From: Acidithiobacillus sp.
Lineage (GTDB): Bacteria > Pseudomonadota > Gammaproteobacteria > Acidithiobacillales > Acidithiobacillaceae
Reading direction: 5' to 3'
DNA: 32,154 bases
Assembly: GCF_027322205.1 (NCBI RefSeq)
Contig: NZ_DAHVHY010000020.1
Span: forward strand, 1 to 32,154
The translations under genes were made by a program, and so were the position numbers. The notes under the pieces were generated by a model that had not been told where the DNA came from, searched no databases, and worked only from the letters and a program-made list of their open reading frames with translations. This document shows positions 25,790 to 32,154 of this stretch, piece by piece (the first letter of the stretch is position 1; every line of letters begins with the position of its first letter).

Positions 25790-26332
25790 TCAAGACCGGA
25801 AGGGCATCTTGAAAGCTTTTAAAAGCCCAAGGCCCTCTTCATCATTCTTGGCGGTGGTAGTAAATACCACGTCCAACCCGCGCAAACGATCGATTTTATC
25901 ATATTCAATTTCAGGGAATATGATCTGCTCTTTCACGCCCATCGTATAATTTCCACGCCCATCAAACGACCGCGGCGAAAGACCACGAAAGTCTCTGATA
26001 CGGGGAATAGCCACACTGACAAGACGGTCCAAAAACTCGTACATCAGAATCCCACGCAGGGTCACCATGCATCCAATCGGATAACCATCGCGTATTTTGA
26101 AAGCCGCTACGGACTTCCGTGCGCGCGTGACTACGGGCTTCTGACCGGCGATTTTAGTCATATCACCAACAGCTGCTTCTAGAATTTTTTTGTCACCAAC
26201 CGCCTCACCCACTCCCATATTCAGAGTGATCTTCCGCAGTTTTGGCACTTCCATCACACTACTAAAGCCAAAATCCTGCATCAGCTTGGGCGCGATGGAC
26301 GTTTTATACAAAGAATGTAAACGGGCTTCCAT
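25790..26332 (-). CDS. rplE: 50S ribosomal protein L5
   Basis: L5 (uL5) binds 5S rRNA and contacts P-site tRNA. The 180 residues contain [14 protein letters not shown], the loop [15 protein letters not shown], and [17 protein letters not shown], ending in [11 protein letters not shown]. Gap to rpsN is 13 bases. Confidence 0.97.
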   Translation of the reverse strand: MEARLHSLYKTSIAPKLMQDFGFSSVMEVPKLRKITLNMGVGEAVGDKKILEAAVGDMTKIAGQKPVVTRARKSVAAFKIRDGYPIGCMVTLRGILMYEFLDRLVSVAIPRIRDFRGLSPRSFDGRGNYTMGVKEQIIFPEIEYDKIDRLRGLDVVFTTTAKNDEEGLGLLKAFKMPFRS

Positions 26333-26346
26333 ATTATTTCCCTTGC

Positions 26347-26667
26347 TTAACGGCGGCCAATAACTTCACCGTTGCTCTTAAAAACACGCACTTTCTGCCC
26401 GTCCTCAAGCACCTTATATCCAATTCGATCCCCGTTACCAGTAGCCGCATTAAAAATTGCCACATTAGATACATGAATTGGCGCCTCTTTTTCCACGATG
26501 CCGCCAGATTTGCCCATGCGATCAGGACGAACGTGTCGCTTGATCATGTTCACCTTTTCGACCACCACCCGTGACTCCTCCCGCAGCACCCTGAGCACTT
26601 TACCCCGCTTGCCCTTGTCCTTACCGGTAAGAATCACGACCTCATCGTCCTTGCGTACCTTCAACAT
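26347..26667 (-). CDS. rplX: 50S ribosomal protein L24
   Basis: L24 (uL24) starts large-subunit assembly. The KOW motif [20 protein letters not shown] is at the N-terminus of 106 residues. ATGs at 26673 and 26667 are possible; GTAGGGG upstream fits the second. Confidence 0.97.
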   Translation of the reverse strand: MLKVRKDDEVVILTGKDKGKRGKVLRVLREESRVVVEKVNMIKRHVRPDRMGKSGGIVEKEAPIHVSNVAIFNAATGNGDRIGYKVLEDGQKVRVFKSNGEVIGRR

Positions 26668-26676
26668 GGTCATCCC

Positions 26677-27045
26677 CTACAGCACTTCCGGCGCCAATGA
26701 AATTATCTTCATAAAATTAGCACCGCGTAACTCGCGTGTCACCGGGCCAAAAATACGTGTACCAACGGGCTGTAACTGGTTATTTAAGAGCACAGCCGCA
26801 TTACTGTCAAAACGAATCAAGGATCCATCTTCGCGGCGTACCCCCTTACGAGTACGCACGACGAGCGCATTGTAAACGTCGCCCTTTTTTACCTTGCCGC
26901 GCGGGACAGCATCTTTGATGCTCACCTTGATGACATCGCCAATACCTGCATAACGCCGATGCGAGCCACCAAGCACCTTAATACACATCACTTCCCGGGC
27001 ACCGCTATTGTCAGCAACACTTAGCCTGGTCTGCATCTGTATCAT
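26677..27045 (-). CDS. rplN: 50S ribosomal protein L14
   Basis: L14 (uL14) lies at the subunit interface. The 122 residues start [18 protein letters not shown] and end with the conserved [12 protein letters not shown]. The ATG overlaps the rpsQ stop by four bases (ATGA). Confidence 0.97.
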   Translation of the reverse strand: MIQMQTRLSVADNSGAREVMCIKVLGGSHRRYAGIGDVIKVSIKDAVPRGKVKKGDVYNALVVRTRKGVRREDGSLIRFDSNAAVLLNNQLQPVGTRIFGPVTRELRGANFMKIISLAPEVL

Positions 27046-27317
27046 GCGTTATCCCCTTCCACAATGCCTTCGGTAAGCACCTTCACCAAACGCCAGCGCT
27101 TGGTTTTCGATAATGGACGACATTCTTCAATTTTCACGGTGTCGCCGATCTGGCAGGTGTTTTCCGCATCGTGGGCATGAAATTTCTTGGATCGTCGAAT
27201 AAATTTTTTATAAAGCGGATGTTGGATACGACGCTCAACATTGACGACTATCGTCTTATCCATAAGGTTGCTGACCACTGTACCAACCAAACTACGCGGG
27301 TTCTTCGCCTCGGTCAT
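27042..27317 (-). CDS. rpsQ: 30S ribosomal protein S17
   Basis: S17 (uS17), 91 residues, an OB-fold protein with [14 protein letters not shown] and [27 protein letters not shown]. Overlaps rpmC and rplN by four bases each. Confidence 0.97.
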   Translation of the reverse strand: MTEAKNPRSLVGTVVSNLMDKTIVVNVERRIQHPLYKKFIRRSKKFHAHDAENTCQIGDTVKIEECRPLSKTKRWRLVKVLTEGIVEGDNA

Positions 27318-27511
27318 GAGTGCGTTTCCTTCTTCACAGTAATGGCTGTTCGCACACGGGCAATATCACGACGCACAAAGCATAAACGCGACGTCTTGGC
27401 TAATTGCCCTGTAGCGTGTTGCATACGCAATTTGAACTGCTCCTCCAAAAGGAGCATCAATTGTGCTTGGCAGCCTGCCAGATCCAGTTTTTGAACTTCC
27501 TGAGCTTTCAT
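27314..27511 (-). CDS. rpmC: 50S ribosomal protein L29
   Basis: L29 (uL29), 65 residues, lies near the exit tunnel. Two antiparallel helices are evident, with [35 protein letters not shown] as its core (the family's FxLRxQxAxGQL...I.R.RTxI pattern). Overlaps rplP and rpsQ by four bases each. Confidence 0.95.
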   Translation of the reverse strand: MKAQEVQKLDLAGCQAQLMLLLEEQFKLRMQHATGQLAKTSRLCFVRRDIARVRTAITVKKETHS

Positions 27512-27924
27512 CCCATCACCCGTCTACTGACAACCACTGTCTGTATCGGAAGCTTAGCCGCACCCAGCGCGAACGCCTCACGGGCCACCTCTTCCGTTAC
27601 ACCCTCCATTTCGTAAAGCACTTTACCAGGCTGAATCAAGGCCACCCAGTATTCCGGGTTACCTTTGCCTTTACCCATACGCACTTCTGCCGGCTTTTTG
27701 CTGATCGGTTTGTCTGGAAAAATACGAATCCACATACGCCCACCGCGTTTTACATGCCGACTGATGGCGCGCCGCGCGGCTTCGAGTTGCCTAGCCGTGA
27801 TACGACCACGTCCAACAGCTTTAAGGCCAAATTCGCCAAAGCTTACTTTGTTCCCGCGAGTAGCAATGCCACGATTGCGACCCTTGTGCTGTTTACGAAA
27901 TTTTGTACGTTTAGGCTGCAGCAT
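27508..27924 (-). CDS. rplP: 50S ribosomal protein L16
   Basis: L16 (uL16) contacts A-site tRNA. The 138 residues begin [19 protein letters not shown] and contain [27 protein letters not shown] in the family's usual order. Standard position between rpsC and rpmC. Confidence 0.97.
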   Translation of the reverse strand: MLQPKRTKFRKQHKGRNRGIATRGNKVSFGEFGLKAVGRGRITARQLEAARRAISRHVKRGGRMWIRIFPDKPISKKPAEVRMGKGKGNPEYWVALIQPGKVLYEMEGVTEEVAREAFALGAAKLPIQTVVVSRRVMG

Positions 27925-27936
27925 CGGACACTCCCG

Positions 27937-28599
27937 TCACTTCTGGCGGGCAGCGGCCGTTTGCGCCGTGCTCCACTCGAGGATCTCGCCTTTGAAGATC
28001 CACACCTTTACCCCGATAATACCGTAGGTGGTGTTGGCCTCCGCGAAACCATAGTCAATATCAGCGCGCAACGTATGTAATGGAACGCGACCCTCCCGGT
28101 ACCATTCGGTACGGGCAATTTCTGCACCGCCAAGACGACCGGCGCAATTGATGCGCATGCCTAGCGCACCAAAGCGCATAGCGTTGGTAACCGCCCGCTT
28201 CATCGCGCGCCGAAACATAATGCGACGGACGAGTTGCTGCGCAACGCTTTCGGCTACCAACTGCGCGTCCAGTTCGGGCTTACGGATTTCTTCCACATTA
28301 ATATGGACAGGAACCCCCATGCGCTTCTGTACGTCGTGACGAAGCTTTTCAATATCTTCGCCTTTCTTACCGATAACAATGCCGGGCCGGGCAGTATGCA
28401 CAGTAATACGTGCACTACGCGCGGGACGCTCGATAATAATGTCAGAGACAGCGCCGCCGACAAGTCGTTCACGAATAAACTGACGGACCTTGATGTCTTC
28501 CAACAACTTCTCTTGGAAGTCGCCTTTACCATACCACCGAGAATTCCAATTCTTAATGATTCCCAGACGCAGTCCGATTGGATTGGTTTTTTGTCCCAT
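27937..28599 (-). CDS. rpsC: 30S ribosomal protein S3
   Basis: S3 (uS3) forms part of the mRNA entry site. The 220 residues start [14 protein letters not shown], carry the KH motif [14 protein letters not shown], and show [33 protein letters not shown] in its C-terminal domain. Gap to rplP 12 bases. Confidence 0.97.
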   Translation of the reverse strand: MGQKTNPIGLRLGIIKNWNSRWYGKGDFQEKLLEDIKVRQFIRERLVGGAVSDIIIERPARSARITVHTARPGIVIGKKGEDIEKLRHDVQKRMGVPVHINVEEIRKPELDAQLVAESVAQQLVRRIMFRRAMKRAVTNAMRFGALGMRINCAGRLGGAEIARTEWYREGRVPLHTLRADIDYGFAEANTTYGIIGVKVWIFKGEILEWSTAQTAAARQK

Positions 28600-28610
28600 A
28601 CGTTCCTCAG

Positions 28611-28943
28611 TTAACTCTCTGCGACGACAACGGTAATATGGCTGGTGCGCTTGAGTATCCGTGAACCACGCCCCTTCGCTCTAGCCGCAAAGCGCTTGAG
28701 CACTGCACCGCCGTCAATCATGATCTGTTCGACGACCAAAGCATCCACATCTGCACCTTCATTATTCTCGGCATTAGCAACAGCAGACTCCAGACACTTG
28801 CGAATTGGGAGCGCAGCCTTTTTGGTGGTGAAGCGCAGGATCTCCAGCGCCTTACCCACCGGCTGTCCGCGTACCAGATCGGCGACAAGACGGGCTTTTT
28901 GGGGGGACATCTGAAGTCCCTTTAGTACTGCTGATGATTTCAT
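28611..28943 (-). CDS. rplV: 50S ribosomal protein L22
   Basis: L22 (uL22) lines the exit tunnel. 110 residues, with [17 protein letters not shown] and the tunnel loop and [18 protein letters not shown] at the end. The ATG at 28943 follows GGGGAGTGTG; the GTG one codon earlier is too close to the ribosome site. Confidence 0.97.
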   Translation of the reverse strand: MKSSAVLKGLQMSPQKARLVADLVRGQPVGKALEILRFTTKKAALPIRKCLESAVANAENNEGADVDALVVEQIMIDGGAVLKRFAARAKGRGSRILKRTSHITVVVAES

Positions 28944-28954
28944 CACACTCCCCT

Positions 28955-29230
28955 TTAACGCTTAGCTTTCTTATCGGCAACATGACCCTTGAAGGTCCGC
29001 GTTAAAGCGAATTCGCCAAGCTTGTGGCCAACCATATTCTCATTGACGACTACCGGAATATGTTGACGGCCATTATGGATGCTAATGGTTAACCCAATAA
29101 AATCAGGTGTAATCGTCGAACGGCGCGACCATGTCTTGATCGGACGACGGCTGCTGCTCGCCTGAGCACTCTGCACTTTACGGTCCAGATGTCCATCAAT
29201 GAACGGACCTTTTTTAATTGAACGTGGCAC
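28955..29230 (-). CDS. rpsS: 30S ribosomal protein S19
   Basis: S19 (uS19), 91 residues, in the small-subunit head with S13. [15 protein letters not shown] at the start and [21 protein letters not shown] at the end are family signatures. Confidence 0.97.
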   Translation of the reverse strand: MPRSIKKGPFIDGHLDRKVQSAQASSSRRPIKTWSRRSTITPDFIGLTISIHNGRQHIPVVVNENMVGHKLGEFALTRTFKGHVADKKAKR

Positions 29231-29248
29231 GTGAAATCCCCTTAACCA

Positions 29249-30073
29249 CTAACGCGAACGACGACGCACAATCATATTACTCGTACGCTTGTTTCTACGG
29301 GTACGATAACCCTTAGTCGGCTGACCCCAAGGTGATACGGGATGACGGCCACCGGAGGTGCGCCCTTCGCCACCGCCATGCGGGTGATCCACAGGGTTCA
29401 TCGCAACACCACGAACCGTTGGCCGCACACCACGCCAGCGCGTCGCACCAGCCTTACCCAATTGGCGGGAGCCGTGTTCTTCATTTCCAACCTCACCTAT
29501 CGTAGCGCGGCAGGATACATGAATTCGACGTACTTCACCAGAGCGCAAACGCACTTGAGCATAATCTCCGTCACGCGCCATGAGCTGAGCAGATGCTCCA
29601 GCAGAGCGAGCGATCTGCCCACCCTTGCCTGGCCGCATTTCAATGTTATGCACCACCGCTCCCACGGGAATATTGCGGAGCGGCATGCAATTACCCGGCT
29701 TTATGGGCGTCTGCTCAGCGGAGAGCACGGGATCACCACTGGACATGCCTTTTGCCGCAAGAATATAGCGACGTTCGCCATCGACATAACAAATCAACGC
29801 AATGTGGGCTGAACGATTGGGGTCATACTCTAAGCGTTCGACCTTGCCCGGTATATCTAACTTATTGCGCTTAAAATCTACCAAGCGATAGTGTGACTTG
29901 TGCCCACCACCCTGGTGCCGCCGCGTAATACGCCCAAGGTTGTTGCGGCCACCACTGTGAGACTGTGCCTCAACCAGAGCGGGATATGGATCTCCCTTAT
30001 GGAGTCCCGCATCGACCGGTTTTACTACGAAACGCCGTCCCGGAGAGGTCGGCTTGGTTTTAATAAGTGCCAT
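29249..30073 (-). CDS. rplB: 50S ribosomal protein L2
   Basis: L2 (uL2) helps form the peptidyl-transferase centre. The 274 residues include [18 protein letters not shown] near the start and the catalytic-centre loop [18 protein letters not shown] with the conserved histidine, ending [12 protein letters not shown]. Confidence 0.98.
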   Translation of the reverse strand: MALIKTKPTSPGRRFVVKPVDAGLHKGDPYPALVEAQSHSGGRNNLGRITRRHQGGGHKSHYRLVDFKRNKLDIPGKVERLEYDPNRSAHIALICYVDGERRYILAAKGMSSGDPVLSAEQTPIKPGNCMPLRNIPVGAVVHNIEMRPGKGGQIARSAGASAQLMARDGDYAQVRLRSGEVRRIHVSCRATIGEVGNEEHGSRQLGKAGATRWRGVRPTVRGVAMNPVDHPHGGGEGRTSGGRHPVSPWGQPTKGYRTRRNKRTSNMIVRRRSR

Positions 30074-30089
30074 CTGTTATCCCTTTTCC

Positions 30090-30383
30090 TCAGGCAACGC
30101 CGTAATCTATGCTGCTGCCCTCGGCCAGCCGTACATAGGCTTTCTTCCAAGAAGAGCGGTGGCCGACATGACGACCCATGCGCTTTTCCTTACCTAGATA
30201 GTTGCAAGTCTGAACAGAAAGAACCTGAACCGCAAAGAGTTTTTCAACCGCCGACTTGATTTCCAGCTTGGTAGAATCACGGGCGACCTTAAACACAAAC
30301 TGATTCGACTGCTGCTGCACCATCGTACTCTTTTCACTGATAATAGGCGCCAGCAAGACAAGATACTTACGCTCAGCGTTCAT
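30090..30383 (-). CDS. rplW: 50S ribosomal protein L23
   Basis: L23 (uL23) docks trigger factor and SRP at the tunnel exit. The 97 residues begin [19 protein letters not shown] and contain [20 protein letters not shown] and [17 protein letters not shown]. Overlaps rplD by four bases. Confidence 0.96.
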   Translation of the reverse strand: MNAERKYLVLLAPIISEKSTMVQQQSNQFVFKVARDSTKLEIKSAVEKLFAVQVLSVQTCNYLGKEKRMGRHVGHRSSWKKAYVRLAEGSSIDYGVA

Positions 30384-30997
30384 CCGTACACCTCACCTAA
30401 TCTGGCTGCCGCTTCGGTATCAAGTAAAACACGGCCATACTGGAGAAGATCAGCCGGCCCGATATCCTGCCAACCAGCGATACCTACCCTCGGGAAGTTG
30501 CGCAAGCCCAGGAAGAGATTCAACGGCACCTCACCCATGACCAGCAGAAAATTGTCTCCGCCCGCGCGGCTCAACCAGTCTTTGGCTAATCGACTCCGTG
30601 GCTCGCCGAGATCCTCCTGCTGAATGATTTGCAAACGACCCTGGCGCAGCAATTCCGCCAGCACAGTACGCATTGCCCCAGCCCACATTTTCTTGTTGAC
30701 TTTTTGGGTATAATTTTCATTACCACCAGGAAAGGCCCGCCCGCCACCGCGCCAGATCGGGCTGCGAATACTGCCGGCACGTGCCCGACCGGTACCCTTC
30801 TGTTTCCACGGCTTGCGGCCACCACCACGCACTGCCGAGCGATTTTTCTGCGCAGCGTTCGCCGAACGCATACCGGCCATCTGGGCTACCACCACTTGAT
30901 GCAGCAATGCCTCATTATAAGGCACTCCAAACACCCCATCGGCGACATCGAAATCACTACTTTTCCCGGTAGTCACTTCCAAGCTTTGCACTTGCAT
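30380..30997 (-). CDS. rplD: 50S ribosomal protein L4
   Basis: L4 (uL4) lines the exit tunnel and represses the S10 operon in E. coli. The 205 residues include [24 protein letters not shown] with the tunnel loop and [16 protein letters not shown]. The ATG at 30997 follows TAGGAG; an upstream in-frame start would overlap rplC. Confidence 0.97.
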   Translation of the reverse strand: MQVQSLEVTTGKSSDFDVADGVFGVPYNEALLHQVVVAQMAGMRSANAAQKNRSAVRGGGRKPWKQKGTGRARAGSIRSPIWRGGGRAFPGGNENYTQKVNKKMWAGAMRTVLAELLRQGRLQIIQQEDLGEPRSRLAKDWLSRAGGDNFLLVMGEVPLNLFLGLRNFPRVGIAGWQDIGPADLLQYGRVLLDTEAAARLGEVYG

Positions 30998-31007
30998 TAT
31001 TTTTCTC

Positions 31008-31640
31008 CTAACCACGCACGGCAGGACGAACTATCACGTCCCCGTCACGGGCACCGGGAACAGCGCCCTTAATCATGAGTAGGCGGCGATTTGCATCAAT
31101 ACGCACCAACTCAAGATTGAGCGTCGTGACCTGCTCGGCACCCAAATGTCCTGCCATTTTCTTGCCCTTGAACACCCGTCCAGGTGTCTGGCGACAACCG
31201 ATAGAACCAGGTGCACGGTGTGACAGCGAGTTACCATGACTAGCCCGGTTACTCCGAAAATTATGACGTTTGATGGCACCAGCAAAGCCTTTGCCTTTGC
31301 TGACTCCAGACACGTCCACGCGCTGACCTTCCGCGAAAATATCGAGGCCGATGTCCGCACCGCAGACATAAGCAGCGTCCTCCGCTATACGAAACTCCCG
31401 TAAAAGCCGCCCTGGGGCTATTCCACTCTTGCGAAAATGTCCAGCCAACGCAGAGGTTACCCGTTGTGGACGGCGTTCACCGGTTGCCACCTGCACTGCG
31501 CTGTAACCGTCAGTGGCGATATCTTTAACCTGTGCCACCGTATTCGGTGCCACATGAATGACGGTTACCGGCAGCACACGCCCGTCCTCTGCAACGATGC
31601 GCGTCATACCTACTTTCCGTCCGATCAGGCCCATTACCAT
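31008..31640 (-). CDS. rplC: 50S ribosomal protein L3
   Basis: L3 (uL3), 210 residues, reaches to the peptidyl-transferase centre. [12 protein letters not shown] at the start, [15 protein letters not shown], and the loop [22 protein letters not shown] are conserved. ATG 31640 is favoured by AAGGAC eight bases upstream; ATG 31634 is also possible. Confidence 0.97.
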   Translation of the reverse strand: MVMGLIGRKVGMTRIVAEDGRVLPVTVIHVAPNTVAQVKDIATDGYSAVQVATGERRPQRVTSALAGHFRKSGIAPGRLLREFRIAEDAAYVCGADIGLDIFAEGQRVDVSGVSKGKGFAGAIKRHNFRSNRASHGNSLSHRAPGSIGCRQTPGRVFKGKKMAGHLGAEQVTTLNLELVRIDANRRLLMIKGAVPGARDGDVIVRPAVRG

Positions 31641-31657
31641 TGTATCGTCCTTATAAA

Positions 31658-31966
31658 TTACAGCTTGATCTCGACATCGACGCCAGCCGCCAAATCAAGT
31701 TTGATCAGGGCATCTACCGTCTTGTCGTTGGGATCGAGAATGTCGAGTAAGCGCTTGTGCGTGCGTTGTTCAAATTGATCACGCGCATTTTTATCCACAT
31801 GCGGTGAGCGCAGGACCGTAAAGCGTTCAATTTTTGTAGGAAGCGGAATTGGCCCACAAACACGCGCACCGGTCCGGCGCGCGGTTTCTACGATTTCCGC
31901 AGCAGAAATATCGAGCATGCGGTAATCATACGATTTAAGGCGAATGCGAATTTTAGAACTGTCCAT
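31658..31966 (-). CDS. rpsJ: 30S ribosomal protein S10
   Basis: S10 (uS10, NusE) is a small-subunit protein and a transcription antitermination factor. 102 residues, with [27 protein letters not shown] and [23 protein letters not shown]. Its ATG overlaps the tuf stop by one base (TAATG), so no leader for L4 control exists between them. Confidence 0.97.
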   Translation of the reverse strand: MDSSKIRIRLKSYDYRMLDISAAEIVETARRTGARVCGPIPLPTKIERFTVLRSPHVDKNARDQFEQRTHKRLLDILDPNDKTVDALIKLDLAAGVDVEIKL

Positions 31967-32154
31967 TACTCGACCACCTTTGAGACCACGCCAGCGCCAA
32001 CGGTACGGCCACCTTCGCGTACCGCGAAACGCAAACCTTCTTCCATCGCAATCGGTGCAATCAATGCCACCTTGAACAAAATGTTGTCTCCCGGCATCAC
32101 CATCTCCACCCCTTCCGGCAATTCCACCGCACCCGTTACGTCGGTGGTACGGAA
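31966..32154 (-). CDS. tuf: Elongation factor Tu, 5' end outside the window
   Basis: The last 62 codons of EF-Tu are present, translating to [22 protein letters not shown] and the C-terminal [19 protein letters not shown]-Tu brings aminoacyl-tRNA to the ribosome. The gene continues beyond the window edge. It precedes rpsJ as in many proteobacterial S10 operons. Confidence 0.97.
   Translation of the reverse strand, partial: FRTTDVTGAVELPEGVEMVMPGDNILFKVALIAPIAMEEGLRFAVREGGRTVGAGVVSKVVE

Noticed and set aside
17863-32154. tRNA, rRNA or mobile elements within the ribosomal operon
   Set aside because: Gaps between genes are at most 63 bases and contain only ribosome sites and one small hairpin.

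Overview
The window looks like chromosomal DNA of an acidophilic sulfur/iron-oxidising proteobacterium, most probably Acidithiobacillus or a close relative. That placement is inference from gene content and protein style: a DsrE-type sulfur protein, a hybrid peroxiredoxin-glutaredoxin, a thioinosine phosphorylase, and a proteobacterial ribosomal operon carrying adk and infA. No rRNA, tRNA, CRISPR array or insertion sequence was seen. Almost all of the window is coding; the only gene-free stretch over 300 bases is 4156-4523.

Region 1 (1-4155, minus strand): a compact run made of a membrane-anchored Clp-type AAA+ ATPase, a single-pass proline-rich envelope protein of unknown function, ispD, ispF and truD (cut by the window edge). 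The first two genes are the least understood in the window. They sit where housekeeping genes would be expected and may share a transcript with the essential isoprenoid genes. A perfect 8-bp-arm palindrome lies 40 bases upstream of the ATPase gene.

Region 2 (4524-11436, plus strand): mfd (transcription-repair coupling) and serB (serine synthesis) are 2 bases apart. They are followed by a peroxiredoxin-glutaredoxin fusion with its own good sigma-70-like promoter, a terminator-like hairpin, and glutathione reductase. The last two enzymes form a complete NADPH-glutathione-peroxide chain.

Region 3 (11490-15966, minus strand): three units. radC is followed by a broken dgkA and a PAP2 phosphatase. 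A DUF948 protein and a YtxH protein form a second unit. dsrE, hpt and a thioinosine phosphorylase form a third, in which the phosphorylase product (hypoxanthine) is the hpt substrate.

Region 4 (15999-17700, plus strand): coaBC and dut overlap; coaBC is divergent from radC across only 32 bases. A strong bidirectional terminator at 17814-17847 separates dut from the ribosomal operon.

Region 5 (17863-32154, minus strand): one continuous S10-spc-alpha operon, in transcription order tuf (3' end only), rpsJ, rplC, rplD, rplW, rplB, rpsS, rplV, rpsC, rplP, rpmC, rpsQ, rplN, rplX, rplE, rpsN, rpsH, rplF, rplR, rpsE, rpmD, rplO, secY, adk, infA, rpmJ, rpsM, rpsK, rpsD, rpoA, rplQ. Many junctions overlap by 1, 4 or 8 bases. 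Its S4, S14, L36 and adenylate kinase are all in zinc-binding cysteine forms, a combination more typical of Gram-positive bacteria or Thermus than of E. coli-like proteobacteria.
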